64,000 nt of DNA from Spirochaetota bacterium (GTDB lineage Bacteria; Spirochaetota; UBA4802; UBA5550): assembly GCA_017999915.1 (NCBI GenBank), contig JAGNKX010000001.1:496001-560000 (forward strand), given 5' to 3'. Below the pieces are notes generated by a model, which saw only the letters and a program-made list of their open reading frames with translations, was not told the DNA's origin and did not search any database. Below, in pieces: positions 7,738 to 16,219 of the stretch (position 1 is its first letter; each line of letters begins with the position of its first letter). The position numbers were made by a program, and so were the translations under genes.

Positions 7738-9069
7738 ATGATCGGATGCACCTATGGCCAGTTTTTTCAAGTGACCGTGGCGGGCGGCTCATACCAGGAG
7801 GGTCTGGTAACTCATCTCCAGGGTATTCCCGCCGGGATCCACCTTCAGGAGGAAGAGATCTATTTCGATCTTCTGCAGCGCAAGCCCGGCCAGGGAGAGC
7901 TATCCTCGCCGCGGCGCGAGCCGGACATCCCGGTCATCTATACCGGCGTTAACGCCGCAGACACCATGACCGGATTCACCAATGAGGGCCATACCAACGG
8001 CACGCCCCTGACGATCCTGATTCCCAACCTGGACCGGCACTTCGAGCATATCGAGCAGTACCGCGTCACCAACAGGACCCCGCGTCCCGGCCATGCGTCC
8101 TATGCCTCGTACCAGAAATACGGCCAGTGGGACGATTCCATAGGCGCCGGCATATTCAGCGGGCGCTATACATCGACCATCGTCGCCGCCGGCGCCGTGG
8201 CGAAAAAAATCCTGGCCGATCGGGGCATCGAGATATTCTCCTTTGTCCGCGAGGCAGCGGGCGTGGTCATGGAAGACATGGGATATGATCTTATTCGCGA
8301 CAGGATATCCGCCTTCAAGACAATCCGCCGCGACATGGACCCCGTGTACAACCTTATTTTCAAGGAAAGGCGGTTCCGCCCCGGCATGCGCTTTGTGGAA
8401 AAGATAGCCGTCCTGGCAGAAATCGAGAAAATGGTTCCCGATATAAAACGACCGCCACTGTCTGAAAAGGAGATCGCGGCCCTGGCAGAGCAGGGGATAC
8501 ACCCGGTCCTGAACTGCCCCCACCTGGAAAGCGCCCGGGCCATGTACGACAAGATCCTTGCCATACGGGACAGCGGCGATTCCAGCGGCGGCGTTGTCGA
8601 GGTGGTGGCCCGGGGCGTGCCAGCCGGCATCGGCGAACCGGTGTTCAACAAGCTTGACGGCGAGCTGGGACGGATGATGAGCATCGGCACGGTCAAGTCC
8701 GTTGAGATTGGAGCGGGCCTCAGGGTCAAGGACATGACCGGGAGCCAGTGCAATGACCAGATGTTCATGAAGAACGGTAAGGTTGCCTTTTCTGATAATA
8801 ACAGCGGCGGCATTACCGGCGGTCTCACCACCGGACAGGACATAGTAGTCCGCCTGGCCATCAAGCCGACACCGACCATCGCCAAGCCCCAGAAAACGAT
8901 AGACAAGGTGTCCAATACCGACGCGAACCTGGCCGCCGTGACCAGGCGGGATCCGACCATAGTTTCCCGGGTGTGGCCGGTTGCCGAAGCCTTTATGGCC
9001 ATTGTGCTTCTGGATCAATTCATCATCAATACCGCGCACCAGGAGATGAGAAGGCTCTATGATAAATAA
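7738..9069 (+). CDS. aroC: Chorismate synthase homologue with altered active site
   Basis: Homologue of chorismate synthase (EPSP to chorismate, reduced FMN as cofactor), 443 aa from ATG 7738 with GAGG at 7727-7730. Family features seen: CTYGQFF start, RPGHASY with the second catalytic histidine, FSGRYT, SGGVVEVVARGVPAGIGEPV, VEIGAGL, GSQCND, NNSGGITGGLTTG and KPTPTI. Odd: the usual GESHG, with the first invariant histidine, reads GGSYQ, and the C-terminal GRHDP reads TRRDP. GSEAND reads GSQCND. It is therefore either a diverged enzyme with reduced or changed activity or a paralogue with another role. The downstream gene makes FMN/FAD. The fold is certain; activity as AroC is doubtful. Confidence 0.8.
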   Translation: MIGCTYGQFFQVTVAGGSYQEGLVTHLQGIPAGIHLQEEEIYFDLLQRKPGQGELSSPRREPDIPVIYTGVNAADTMTGFTNEGHTNGTPLTILIPNLDRHFEHIEQYRVTNRTPRPGHASYASYQKYGQWDDSIGAGIFSGRYTSTIVAAGAVAKKILADRGIEIFSFVREAAGVVMEDMGYDLIRDRISAFKTIRRDMDPVYNLIFKERRFRPGMRFVEKIAVLAEIEKMVPDIKRPPLSEKEIAALAEQGIHPVLNCPHLESARAMYDKILAIRDSGDSSGGVVEVVARGVPAGIGEPVFNKLDGELGRMMSIGTVKSVEIGAGLRVKDMTGSQCNDQMFMKNGKVAFSDNNSGGITGGLTTGQDIVVRLAIKPTPTIAKPQKTIDKVSNTDANLAAVTRRDPTIVSRVWPVAEAFMAIVLLDQFIINTAHQEMRRLYDK

Positions 9070-9129
9070 CATGGTATGTGGGCCCCATGCAACGGCCGCC
9101 ATCATCCGTACCGATACAGCGCCACAGCA

Positions 9130-10071
9130 ATGAAGATATATCATCATATCCCGGAACACAAGGACCTGTTCATAAACCCGGTGGTCACCATCGGTAACTT
9201 CGACGGCGTCCATCTGGGACATCGAAAGATCCTGAACACCCTTCTCGACACGGCCAACAGAAAGTCGGGCGACCCGGTGGTCATAACCTTCTCATCGCAC
9301 CCGAGGAAAGTTCTTAATCCCGAACATCCAATCAAAATCATAACGACCTCGGAAGAAAAAGTCAACGCCATATATAACTTCGGGATCCCCAACATCATAC
9401 TCCTCAACTTCACGCGCCAGATGGCCGAAATGCACGCCATCGATTTTTATAACGAGATACTCATCGGCAAGCTCGACGCTAAACACCTTGTGGTCGGCTA
9501 TGACCACGCCTTCGGCAAAAATCGCGAGGGGAACATCGATTTCCTCTCCGACCTCGCCGCGTCAACCGGAGTGGAGATCACCCGGATCGAGGAGGAGGAC
9601 CGCTACGAGCACCCCGTATCGTCAACCTGGATAAGGAAAGAGATCGAGAGCGGCAACATGCCGATGGCCAACAAGCTCCTGGGATGGCGCTATACGCTCT
9701 CCGGCTCAGTTGTCGAGGGGAAGGGTCGCGGCCGCCACCTCGGGTTCCCCACCGCCAATATTCACCCCCTTCACCCGGATAAAATAATACCGGGCGACGG
9801 GGTCTACGCTGTGCGTGTCATATTCGAGGACGGTACCAAAAAAAAGGGCATGCTCAACATCGGGTCAAATCCCACCTTTTCAGGGGAAACCCGCACCATT
9901 GAAGTGTATATCTTCGACTTCAATGAAATGATCTACGATACCATTCTCACCCTTGAATTCTTCGAACGGACACGGGGCGAAATAAAGTTCCAATCAAAGG
10001 AACTGTTGATCGAACAGCTTGAAAAGGACAGGCAGTCAGTATTGAAAATATTCGAGAATAATGATGGTTGA
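9130..10071 (+). CDS. ribF: Bifunctional riboflavin kinase / FAD synthetase
   Basis: Converts riboflavin to FMN and FMN to FAD. I use ATG 9130 (MKIYHHIPEH), giving 313 aa, normal for RibF; longer in-frame starts exist. N-terminal adenylyltransferase domain: TIGNFDGVHLGHRKIL, FSSHPRKVL, VGYDHAFGKNREG and the late SSTWIRKEI. C-terminal kinase domain: GKGRGRHLGFPTANI, GDGVYAV, NIGSNPTF and LEFFERTRGEIKF. It lies 60 bp after the FMN-family AroC homologue and overlaps the start of ogt by 11 bp, suggesting co-transcription. Confidence 0.95.
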   Translation: MKIYHHIPEHKDLFINPVVTIGNFDGVHLGHRKILNTLLDTANRKSGDPVVITFSSHPRKVLNPEHPIKIITTSEEKVNAIYNFGIPNIILLNFTRQMAEMHAIDFYNEILIGKLDAKHLVVGYDHAFGKNREGNIDFLSDLAASTGVEITRIEEEDRYEHPVSSTWIRKEIESGNMPMANKLLGWRYTLSGSVVEGKGRGRHLGFPTANIHPLHPDKIIPGDGVYAVRVIFEDGTKKKGMLNIGSNPTFSGETRTIEVYIFDFNEMIYDTILTLEFFERTRGEIKFQSKELLIEQLEKDRQSVLKIFENNDG

Positions 10072-10663
10072 CCTCGCGACATTGGATCATATTCGCCGCA
10101 GCGGTGATATTTTCTACGAGAGGTTCAGCTCTTCAGTCGGTGACATATTTATTCTCGGTAATGACTCATCACTCAAAGCCATACTATACCGCGATTCCTA
10201 TCCCGCGAAAAAAAACATCGCTACGTTCTTTACCAGAGGATCGTCAGTGGCCATCACGAAAACAATTCGCATCCTGGACCGCTACTTCCAGGGATTCAAT
10301 TCCCGAAATAAGGGAAGAACTGCAAAACCGCCGAGGCATAGGACCAATTTAAAGAACAGATCATTGGACCTGACGATGTACGGCATTACGGTGAATCTCG
10401 ATCTTTCATGGTACACACTCAAGGAGATACAGGTGTACGGCGAATTATTGAAAATACCGACAGGATCCACCATATCTTACGGCGATCTTGCCTGGAAGTC
10501 AGGCATTCCCGGCGGAGCCAGGTTTGTCGGCAACACCATGGCAAAGAACAGCTTCCCCATTATTATTCCCTGCCATCGTGTGATCAGGTCTGACGGGTCC
10601 ATGGGCAATTATTCAGGTGGTGTGAATATAAAAAAGCACCTTCTTGATATCGAACAATACTGA
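10061..10663 (+). CDS. ogt: Methylated-DNA--protein-cysteine S-methyltransferase
   Basis: Suicidal DNA repair protein that removes alkyl groups from O6-alkylguanine. The acceptor motif IIIPCHRVIRSDGSMGNYSGG is near the C-terminus, preceded by IPTGSTISYGDLA and RFVGNTMAKN, the helix-turn-helix and Asn hinge region of the family. The N-terminal third (about 100 residues) is poorly conserved, which is usual. 200 aa; starts at 10061 or 10064 inside the end of ribF. A hairpin with a T-run about 160 bp downstream may end the transcript. Confidence 0.92.
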   Translation: MMVDLATLDHIRRSGDIFYERFSSSVGDIFILGNDSSLKAILYRDSYPAKKNIATFFTRGSSVAITKTIRILDRYFQGFNSRNKGRTAKPPRHRTNLKNRSLDLTMYGITVNLDLSWYTLKEIQVYGELLKIPTGSTISYGDLAWKSGIPGGARFVGNTMAKNSFPIIIPCHRVIRSDGSMGNYSGGVNIKKHLLDIEQY

Positions 10664-10821
10664 GCATCATAGAGCAGTATTTCTTATCTTTAAATTTCAT
10701 TAATAATCATCGTTTATTAACAAAAAACGGGAATATTTTTTAATGAAAAAATCACAAAATTTGATATAGTGGCAAAATATTTTTTATTTTAAAAAAAATT
10801 GTCATCTAATACCTTAAAAAA

Positions 10822-10851
10822 GCACTATATTGATATGGTGCGTTGTTTTTT
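10822..10851 (+). terminator. Weak intrinsic terminator after ogt
   Basis: GCACTATAT / ATATGGTGC stem (10822-10841, one G-U pair, very short loop) followed after three bases by a T-rich run (to 10851). It is AT-rich and so less stable than typical terminators. It lies inside a 250-bp AT-rich gap before the response regulator gene. Confidence 0.45.
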
Positions 10852-10872
10852 GTATACAGTACCAGATTAAAA

Positions 10873-10893
10873 AACAGTAATAAATATACTGTT
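10873..10893. promoter_or_regulatory. Operator-like dyad AACAGTA-N7-TACTGTT
   Basis: Perfect 7-bp inverted repeat centred 32 bp upstream of the response regulator start, overlapping a TATACT that could act as a -10 box. Its position suggests a repressor or activator site for that gene. Confidence 0.4.
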
Positions 10894-10914
10894 TAATTTT
10901 AAAATAGGTGCTTG

Positions 10915-11307
10915 ATGATTAAAACCAGAGTAGTACTTGTCGAAGACGATTCAATAACAGCCTATGCCATTCAAAAGATGCTCGAAAACCTGGATTATGC
11001 AGTCATTGACACCTTTGTATCCGGCGAAGATACCCTTGATAAAATCAGCATACTGGATCCTGATATCATCCTTATGGATATCACCCTCAAGGGAAAAATA
11101 AACGGTATTGAAACAGCGGCGGTCATAAATAAGAAATTCGGGATACCCATAATCTATCTCACGGCGAACACGAATTATGACACGATTCAAAAAGCCAAGG
11201 AGACAACGAAGTCCTATGGATATCTATTGAAGCCCGTCAGGGGGATCGACCTGCACTGGACCATCAACACCGCGCTGAAGCGCCACAAGCTTGAGGGGTC
11301 AGTGTGA
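10915..11307 (+). CDS. Single-domain response regulator (CheY-like receiver)
   Basis: Stand-alone receiver domain, 130 aa, in a two-component relay. From ATG 10915 (AGGTG 5 bp upstream) the conserved set is present: acidic pair in VEDDS (Asp11/Asp12), phospho-acceptor Asp55 in ILMDITLKGKINGIE, Thr83 in YLTAN, and Lys106 in YLLKPV. There is no output domain; the C-terminus is a short basic helix. The LKGKINGIETA stretch is typical of receivers paired with hybrid or PAS-containing sensor kinases, but none is nearby. It converges on guaA with 3 bp between stops. Confidence 0.9.
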   Translation: MIKTRVVLVEDDSITAYAIQKMLENLDYAVIDTFVSGEDTLDKISILDPDIILMDITLKGKINGIETAAVINKKFGIPIIYLTANTNYDTIQKAKETTKSYGYLLKPVRGIDLHWTINTALKRHKLEGSV

Positions 11308-11310
11308 TTG

Positions 11311-12876
11311 TCATTCCCATTCGATGGTGCTGGGCGGCTTCGAGGAAATATCATACACCACCCTGTTGATCCCTTTTACCTCATTGATGATCCGATTTGA
11401 AATTTTTCTGAGAAGAGCCTCCGGGAGATAGGCCCAGTCCGCGGTCATGGCATCCACGGAGGTCACGCCACGGATGGCTATGACGTTCTCATAGGTCCTG
11501 CTGTCCCCCATGACACCGACCGACTTTACCGGCAGATACACGGCGAAGATCTGCCACAGATCGTTGTAAAGCCCTGCATCCTTGATCTCCCGAACCACGA
11601 TATCGTCCGCCTCCTGGAGGATCCGGATCCGCTCTTGAGTGACTTCGCCGATTATCCTGATGGCAAGACCTGGCCCCGGGAAGGGCTGACGGTTGATGAG
11701 CTCCTCCGGCATGCCGAGGACCCGTCCCAGTTCCCGGACCTCGTCCTTGAAAAGCTCCTTGAGCGGTTCGATGACCCTTCCGGACTTTATCAGCTTCAGG
11801 ACTTCCGGAACACGGTTATGATGGCTCTTGATTGTGTCAGAGGGTCCCTTCGTGGATACCGATTCAATGACATCCGGATAGAGGGTCCCCTGGGCCAGGA
11901 AATCGAACCGGCCGATCTTCTTCGCCTCCTCCATGAAAACCTTGATGAACTCGCGGCCGATGATCCTCCGTTTCTGCTCCGGTTTATCGACGCCGCGGAG
12001 CTTTTTCAGGAACCGCGCCGAGGCGTCGGCATAAATCAGGTTCAGCTTCATGTGCTTGTTAAAACGCTCCACCACCTGGAGGTGTTCGTTTTTCCGCAGC
12101 ACGCCGTTATTCACGAAGACGCAGTAGCACCGATCGCCGAGGGCTTTCTGGAGCAGCACCGCCGTTACCGACGAATCGACCCCGCCAGACAGGCCCAGGA
12201 GCACGGTCCCGTCCTTGACCTCATTCCGTATCGCTTCCACCGATGTCTCGATAAAGGATTCCATGTTCCAGGTCGGGCGGAGGTTGCATATGCCGAAGAG
12301 GAAATTCTCAAGGACCTTTTTCCCGTTCACCGTATGGTACACTTCCGGATGGAATTGCACCCCGTAGATCTTTGAATCCCTGTGCTCGATGGCCGCAGTT
12401 TCCGCGTTTTCCGATGAGGCGATAACTGAAAAACCCGGAGGCGGAGCCACCACCTTGTCGCCGTGACTCATCCACACCTGCTCGCGGCGGGACAATCCTT
12501 TGAAAAGAGGCGATTCTTCTCGTATGTCTATAAACGCACGCCCGTATTCCTTGGACCGGGCGCTCTCTATTTTTCCCTTGAAGGCCTCTACGACCTGGTA
12601 GAGGCCGTAACATATTCCCAGCATGGGGATGTTCAAAGAAAAGATCTCCGGCGCCGCCTGGGGCGCCCCTTTTTCATAGGTCGACGACGGTCCTCCGGAG
12701 AGTATGATGGCCGCGGGTTTTTCCTTCTTGATCTCTTCAACAGGATAATAATAGGGCACGATCTCCGCGTATACATGGAGCTCCCTGATCTTGCGGGCTA
12801 TGAGCTGCGTATATTGTGACCCAAAATCAAGAATAACGATCCGCTCATTGGGAATCTGAACGGCATGATCGATCAT
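11311..12876 (-). CDS. guaA: GMP synthase (glutamine-hydrolysing)
   Basis: Last step of GMP synthesis: XMP + Gln + ATP to GMP. Length 521 aa, full length. The N-terminal class I glutamine amidotransferase domain has ILDFGSQYTQLIARKIRE, GGPSS, nucleophile Cys89 in MLGICYG, and VQFHPE. The ATP pyrophosphatase domain has the P-loop LGLSGGVDSSV, and the C-terminal dimerisation domain has RQPFPGPGLAIRI and ends in IEWE. The start ATG at 12876 overlaps the purE stop by 4 bp, so guaA is the second gene of a purE-guaA operon. Confidence 0.97.
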   Translation of the reverse strand: MIDHAVQIPNERIVILDFGSQYTQLIARKIRELHVYAEIVPYYYPVEEIKKEKPAAIILSGGPSSTYEKGAPQAAPEIFSLNIPMLGICYGLYQVVEAFKGKIESARSKEYGRAFIDIREESPLFKGLSRREQVWMSHGDKVVAPPPGFSVIASSENAETAAIEHRDSKIYGVQFHPEVYHTVNGKKVLENFLFGICNLRPTWNMESFIETSVEAIRNEVKDGTVLLGLSGGVDSSVTAVLLQKALGDRCYCVFVNNGVLRKNEHLQVVERFNKHMKLNLIYADASARFLKKLRGVDKPEQKRRIIGREFIKVFMEEAKKIGRFDFLAQGTLYPDVIESVSTKGPSDTIKSHHNRVPEVLKLIKSGRVIEPLKELFKDEVRELGRVLGMPEELINRQPFPGPGLAIRIIGEVTQERIRILQEADDIVVREIKDAGLYNDLWQIFAVYLPVKSVGVMGDSRTYENVIAIRGVTSVDAMTADWAYLPEALLRKISNRIINEVKGINRVVYDISSKPPSTIEWE

Positions 12877-13403
12877 CTGCCTGCCTCTTTGTTTTTAATG
12901 TATTCTTTTAATCCCATCTTCTTCAGCTGTTCGTTCCTTCCCGAAATTTTATCCGCCATGGACTTCCGGTAGCTCAGGAGGCGCTCGGCGCAGCCCCCGT
13001 CGGACAATGCGAGGATGCTCACCGCGAACAGGGCCGCGTTGGCCCCGCCCGCCTTCCCCGCCGCCATTGCCGCGACCGGGATACCGGCGGGCATCTGGAT
13101 GATCGACAGCATTGAATCAAGCCCCCCCGCAATGGCGGTCTCTATGGGTATACCTATCACGGGAAGTGTCGTATGGGAGGCCACGACGCCGGGAAGATGG
13201 GCCGCGCCGCCCGCGGCTGCTATGATCACCTTGAGGCCCCTCTTTGACGCCGTTGATGACCATTCCATGGTCTGGACCGGACAGCGGTGCGCTGAAGAAA
13301 TAATGACTTCAAAACCGACCCGGAGCTCATCGAGAATGTCAAAGCAGTCTTTGATCTTGGGCAGGTCAGAGTCGCTTCCCACTATTATGCCGACTTCAGC
13401 CAT
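12873..13403 (-). CDS. purE: 5-(carboxyamino)imidazole ribonucleotide mutase / AIR carboxylase
   Basis: PurE catalyses carboxylation of AIR during purine synthesis. GSDSDLP is at the N-terminus, SAHRCP in the middle, AGGAAHLPGVVASHTTLPVIGIPI and GLDSMLSIIQMPAGIPV further on, then a 25-residue basic tail. 176 aa. No purK is present in the window, so it could be class I (needs PurK) or class II (uses CO2 directly, known in treponemes); I cannot decide from sequence. An AGGAGG lies just upstream of the start. First gene of the purE-guaA pair. Confidence 0.95.
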   Translation of the reverse strand: MAEVGIIVGSDSDLPKIKDCFDILDELRVGFEVIISSAHRCPVQTMEWSSTASKRGLKVIIAAAGGAAHLPGVVASHTTLPVIGIPIETAIAGGLDSMLSIIQMPAGIPVAAMAAGKAGGANAALFAVSILALSDGGCAERLLSYRKSMADKISGRNEQLKKMGLKEYIKNKEAGR

Positions 13404-13571
13404 GGCAACCTCCTAAACAATGCTTCCCATCGAAATGGTTTATGGAATGATCATATGTAGTGCGATTAATTTCCACCAGATTGTAAAGAAAAATAAAATT
13501 GAAAAAATGGTTATTTTGTCAATTATGAAATTTATCACGACACCAATATGTTTCGCCCGCCGATAATCTAC

Positions 13572-13601
13572 TTGACGGAAGATACAACCACGCCATATAA
13601 A
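13572..13601 (+). promoter_or_regulatory. Sigma-70-like promoter for the TPR/lipoprotein pair
   Basis: TTGACG (13572-13577), 18-bp spacer, TATAAA (13596-13601). The leader before ATG 13694 contains a small hairpin TACACC-ctccgt-GGTGTA. The gap to purE is otherwise without a supported gene. Confidence 0.55.
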
Positions 13602-13693
13602 TAGAAAGATATTGTATACACCCTCCGTGGTGTAGCTATGTTCCTCTGGATCCAGGTTCCAGTGAAAACAATAGGATACTTGAGTAGAATATA

Positions 13694-15046
13694 ATGAGTT
13701 ATGCCATACTTGCATTCTTCCTCGTATTAATCATTATTATTTTCATCATTGTTAAATCAACTTCTTTTCCTTCGAAAATCCGAAAAGCTGAGGAATACCT
13801 TGAAGATAATGATATAAGCAAGGCCAATGAAATCATAAAAAAAATCCTGGATCAAAAGGGCGACTATGCCCCGGCCCGGTACCTCCGGGCCCAGATACTC
13901 ATGAAGCAAAACCAGTACCTTCTGGCCATTTCAGAATTGAATAATATCCTGAGCCTTCCGGATTTCAGCAAGTTTATCAACGAAATCGAGATTCATTACC
14001 ATCTTGCCCGCCTTTATCATGATACAAAGAACTTCCCCAAGGAAATCGAGGAATACAAGGCCATCCTGACCTTCAATCCCGAAGACCTTACGGCCAACCA
14101 CCGCATAGGCCATGCCCTGTATAAAAAGAAAGAGTACAAGAAAGCCCGGGAACACCTGATCAGGGCCATTACCCTGAATCCCTCCCTTACCGATATCTAC
14201 CTGCCCCTGGGGATATCATGCTACAATATCTCCGATTACGAAAAAGGCGAGGAATACCTCACCAAGGCCATGTCCGTACCGGGTGATAACAGCGACGCTC
14301 AATTTCACCTCGGCTCCATTTATCAAATGAAAAAAGACTTCCGAAGCGCCATCACGATGTTTGATAAATCAAAAAAGGAACGGAAGTATTATTTGAAGAG
14401 CATCTACAAGATCGGCGAAATCTATCACCAGATGGAAGAATACGACAACGCCATCGAAATCCTTGAACAGGGCCTCGGCAGTCTCAAGGAAAAGGATGAA
14501 GAATCGCACCAGTACCGCTATCTCCTAGCCGAATGCTATGAACACCAGAACAAGATAAAAGAAGCCTTTCATCACTGGACCAAAATAGCGGAAGAGAATC
14601 CAAATTTCCGCGGGACCCGCCTCAAGATTGAATCCTATCAGGACATTCTCGGCAATGACAGCCTTATGACCATGTTTATCTCGTCACTGGAATCATTGCA
14701 GCCGACCATAGTGGAAACCATATCGAGCCTCAACTACAACATCATCTCCAAGGACCGGATCAACTCCAACGAATACCAATACCGGGCCTACAACATCAAG
14801 AGAATCAACGACCCGCCCATCCTGATCTATTTCCACAGGACCACCAGGGAAATAACAGAAGAAAACATGAATGATTTTCATAAGCTCATCAATGAGGAAA
14901 AATGCAAGACCGGTATCTATATAACAACATCAAAATTCAGCATCAGGGCAAAGGCCTTTGCTCAGTCAAAGACCATTGAACTCTATGATGCGGAATTCCT
15001 GAAGCGGATAGTGGAAAAAATTCAAACCAGAAAAAAAATGAAATAA
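13694..15046 (+). CDS. Membrane-anchored TPR protein with degenerate Mrr-like C-terminal domain
   Basis: 450 aa. Residues 3-20 form one membrane helix (LAFFLVLIIIIFIIV), then about eight TPR-like helix pairs fill residues 30-320. The last 120 residues look like the Mrr-type restriction endonuclease fold: a late block TGIYITTSKFSIRAKAFAQS, then ELYDAEFLKRI, as in Mrr proteins. The catalytic positions seem lost: where Mrr has Q-x-K this has IYFHR, and no aspartate matches the GDGGVD loop. So it is probably a binding module rather than a nuclease. Co-transcribed with the downstream lipoprotein (9-bp gap). Function unknown; the Mrr relationship is my reading by eye. Confidence 0.7.
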   Translation: MSYAILAFFLVLIIIIFIIVKSTSFPSKIRKAEEYLEDNDISKANEIIKKILDQKGDYAPARYLRAQILMKQNQYLLAISELNNILSLPDFSKFINEIEIHYHLARLYHDTKNFPKEIEEYKAILTFNPEDLTANHRIGHALYKKKEYKKAREHLIRAITLNPSLTDIYLPLGISCYNISDYEKGEEYLTKAMSVPGDNSDAQFHLGSIYQMKKDFRSAITMFDKSKKERKYYLKSIYKIGEIYHQMEEYDNAIEILEQGLGSLKEKDEESHQYRYLLAECYEHQNKIKEAFHHWTKIAEENPNFRGTRLKIESYQDILGNDSLMTMFISSLESLQPTIVETISSLNYNIISKDRINSNEYQYRAYNIKRINDPPILIYFHRTTREITEENMNDFHKLINEEKCKTGIYITTSKFSIRAKAFAQSKTIELYDAEFLKRIVEKIQTRKKMK

Positions 15047-15055
15047 AGTAACGTC

Positions 15056-16093
15056 ATGATAAAAATCTATACCATAGTCACCGCCATAACCTGTTCTTTC
15101 ATTGCAATCCTCACAGGGTGTTCCCTTGATCCGGACAGAAAACTGGACAAAGCCATTGCCGCCTACAACGAAAAACAGCCCAATGCCCTCCAGATCCTCG
15201 AAGAAGAATTCATCAATACTGTCTCCATCGGTTCAGTGGAAGGGACAAATCTTCAATCAAACGGCGCCCTTCTATATAAAATCCAGGACAACGGCGCGGA
15301 AGTTGTATACCCATCCACATACAAGTACACACTGACAGACAGTGAGGCCATAACCTGTATTGACAGAACCGCTGATTATGCCGTCATCAGCGACGGAATC
15401 AAATTCTGTATCTATAACGGAGACGGCGATCATCGAAACGATGAAACCATCGGAGAGAAAAAAAACAGGGTCAAAGCCGTTTCCATAGACGGAGACACCA
15501 TAATCTACTATAAAAATTTCAAGCTGTATCGCTACAGTATTCTCCATAATACGAGCGAACTGCTTCATAAAGAATCATTTCCTCCACCCTACGCCAATTA
15601 CTACAGGGTTAGTCTTTCCAAGCGGGACGATCTTCTCTGTATCTTATCCGGCATTGCCGGCTCGTATTTCTATAACCTTTTACAGATATCCAACGGCGCT
15701 GTAGTCATCAAGAACCTGGCTTTGTCTTCCTCGAAATACCATTTGGGCGAAAATACTATCCGATATATAACGGGGAATTCAGGGAACTGGGAAATAATGC
15801 AGTACGCCATCGGAAGTAAAGAAAAGAAATCCCTGGCCAAACTGACAGACATTGTCGACATTGAACTTGTCGGCCAAGGTTATGTTGTCGAATCCTCCAA
15901 GGGACTATGGGCTGCCCGGTATGGAATGGAAAAAAAACCCATACCCTTCGCCTACCAGCTGGGGGGGGGCTATAAAGGCAGGATTCTGTTAAAATACAGG
16001 AATGCCTATTACTTTATCGATATGAACAAGATGTTCGCCAGCCTGAAAAAAATCGAGGAACAAACGCCGGGTTTATTCATCAAATCACATTAA
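15056..16093 (+). CDS. Lipoprotein of unknown function
   Basis: 345-aa exported lipoprotein: basic-hydrophobic start MIKIYTIVTAITCSFIAIL and lipobox LTGC at about residues 19-22. The remainder is rich in short beta-like repeats (for example AVISDGIKFCIYNGDGD, TIIYYKNFKLYRY), suggesting a beta-propeller-like body, but no family is recognised. It probably acts with the TPR protein just upstream. A nine-G run (15961-15969) lies in the coding sequence near the C-terminus; slippage there would change the last 40 or so residues. Confidence 0.75.
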   Translation: MIKIYTIVTAITCSFIAILTGCSLDPDRKLDKAIAAYNEKQPNALQILEEEFINTVSIGSVEGTNLQSNGALLYKIQDNGAEVVYPSTYKYTLTDSEAITCIDRTADYAVISDGIKFCIYNGDGDHRNDETIGEKKNRVKAVSIDGDTIIYYKNFKLYRYSILHNTSELLHKESFPPPYANYYRVSLSKRDDLLCILSGIAGSYFYNLLQISNGAVVIKNLALSSSKYHLGENTIRYITGNSGNWEIMQYAIGSKEKKSLAKLTDIVDIELVGQGYVVESSKGLWAARYGMEKKPIPFAYQLGGGYKGRILLKYRNAYYFIDMNKMFASLKKIEEQTPGLFIKSH

Positions 16094-16144
16094 TCCTGTC
16101 CCAATCTGCCTTTACCGGCAATTTGAAAATAAGTCCTAATGCTC

Positions 16145-16173
16145 TTGACAAATATGCTGGATTGTTATAGTAT
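16145..16173 (+). promoter_or_regulatory. Sigma-70-like promoter for the cheD operon
   Basis: TTGACA (16145-16150), 17-bp spacer, TAGTAT (16168-16173); start of transcription would be about 40 bp before the cheD ATG. The -35 matches consensus fully. Confidence 0.55.
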
Positions 16174-16219
16174 ACAATTAATAACTTTTGAATAATCTTA
16201 ATCGTGCAGAGTAATAGTT

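Noticed and set aside
7900..9222. Long open frame (440 codons) on the minus strand across the AroC homologue
   Set aside because: Complement of a conserved coding frame; its product has no recognisable domain and no ribosome site. The AroC family frame is on the plus strand.
11635..12375. 246-codon plus-strand frame inside guaA
   Set aside because: Lies over the conserved pyrophosphatase domain of guaA, wrong strand.
13440..13715. 91-codon minus-strand frame between purE and the TPR gene
   Set aside because: It covers the promoter and start region of the TPR gene and has no ribosome site or domain.
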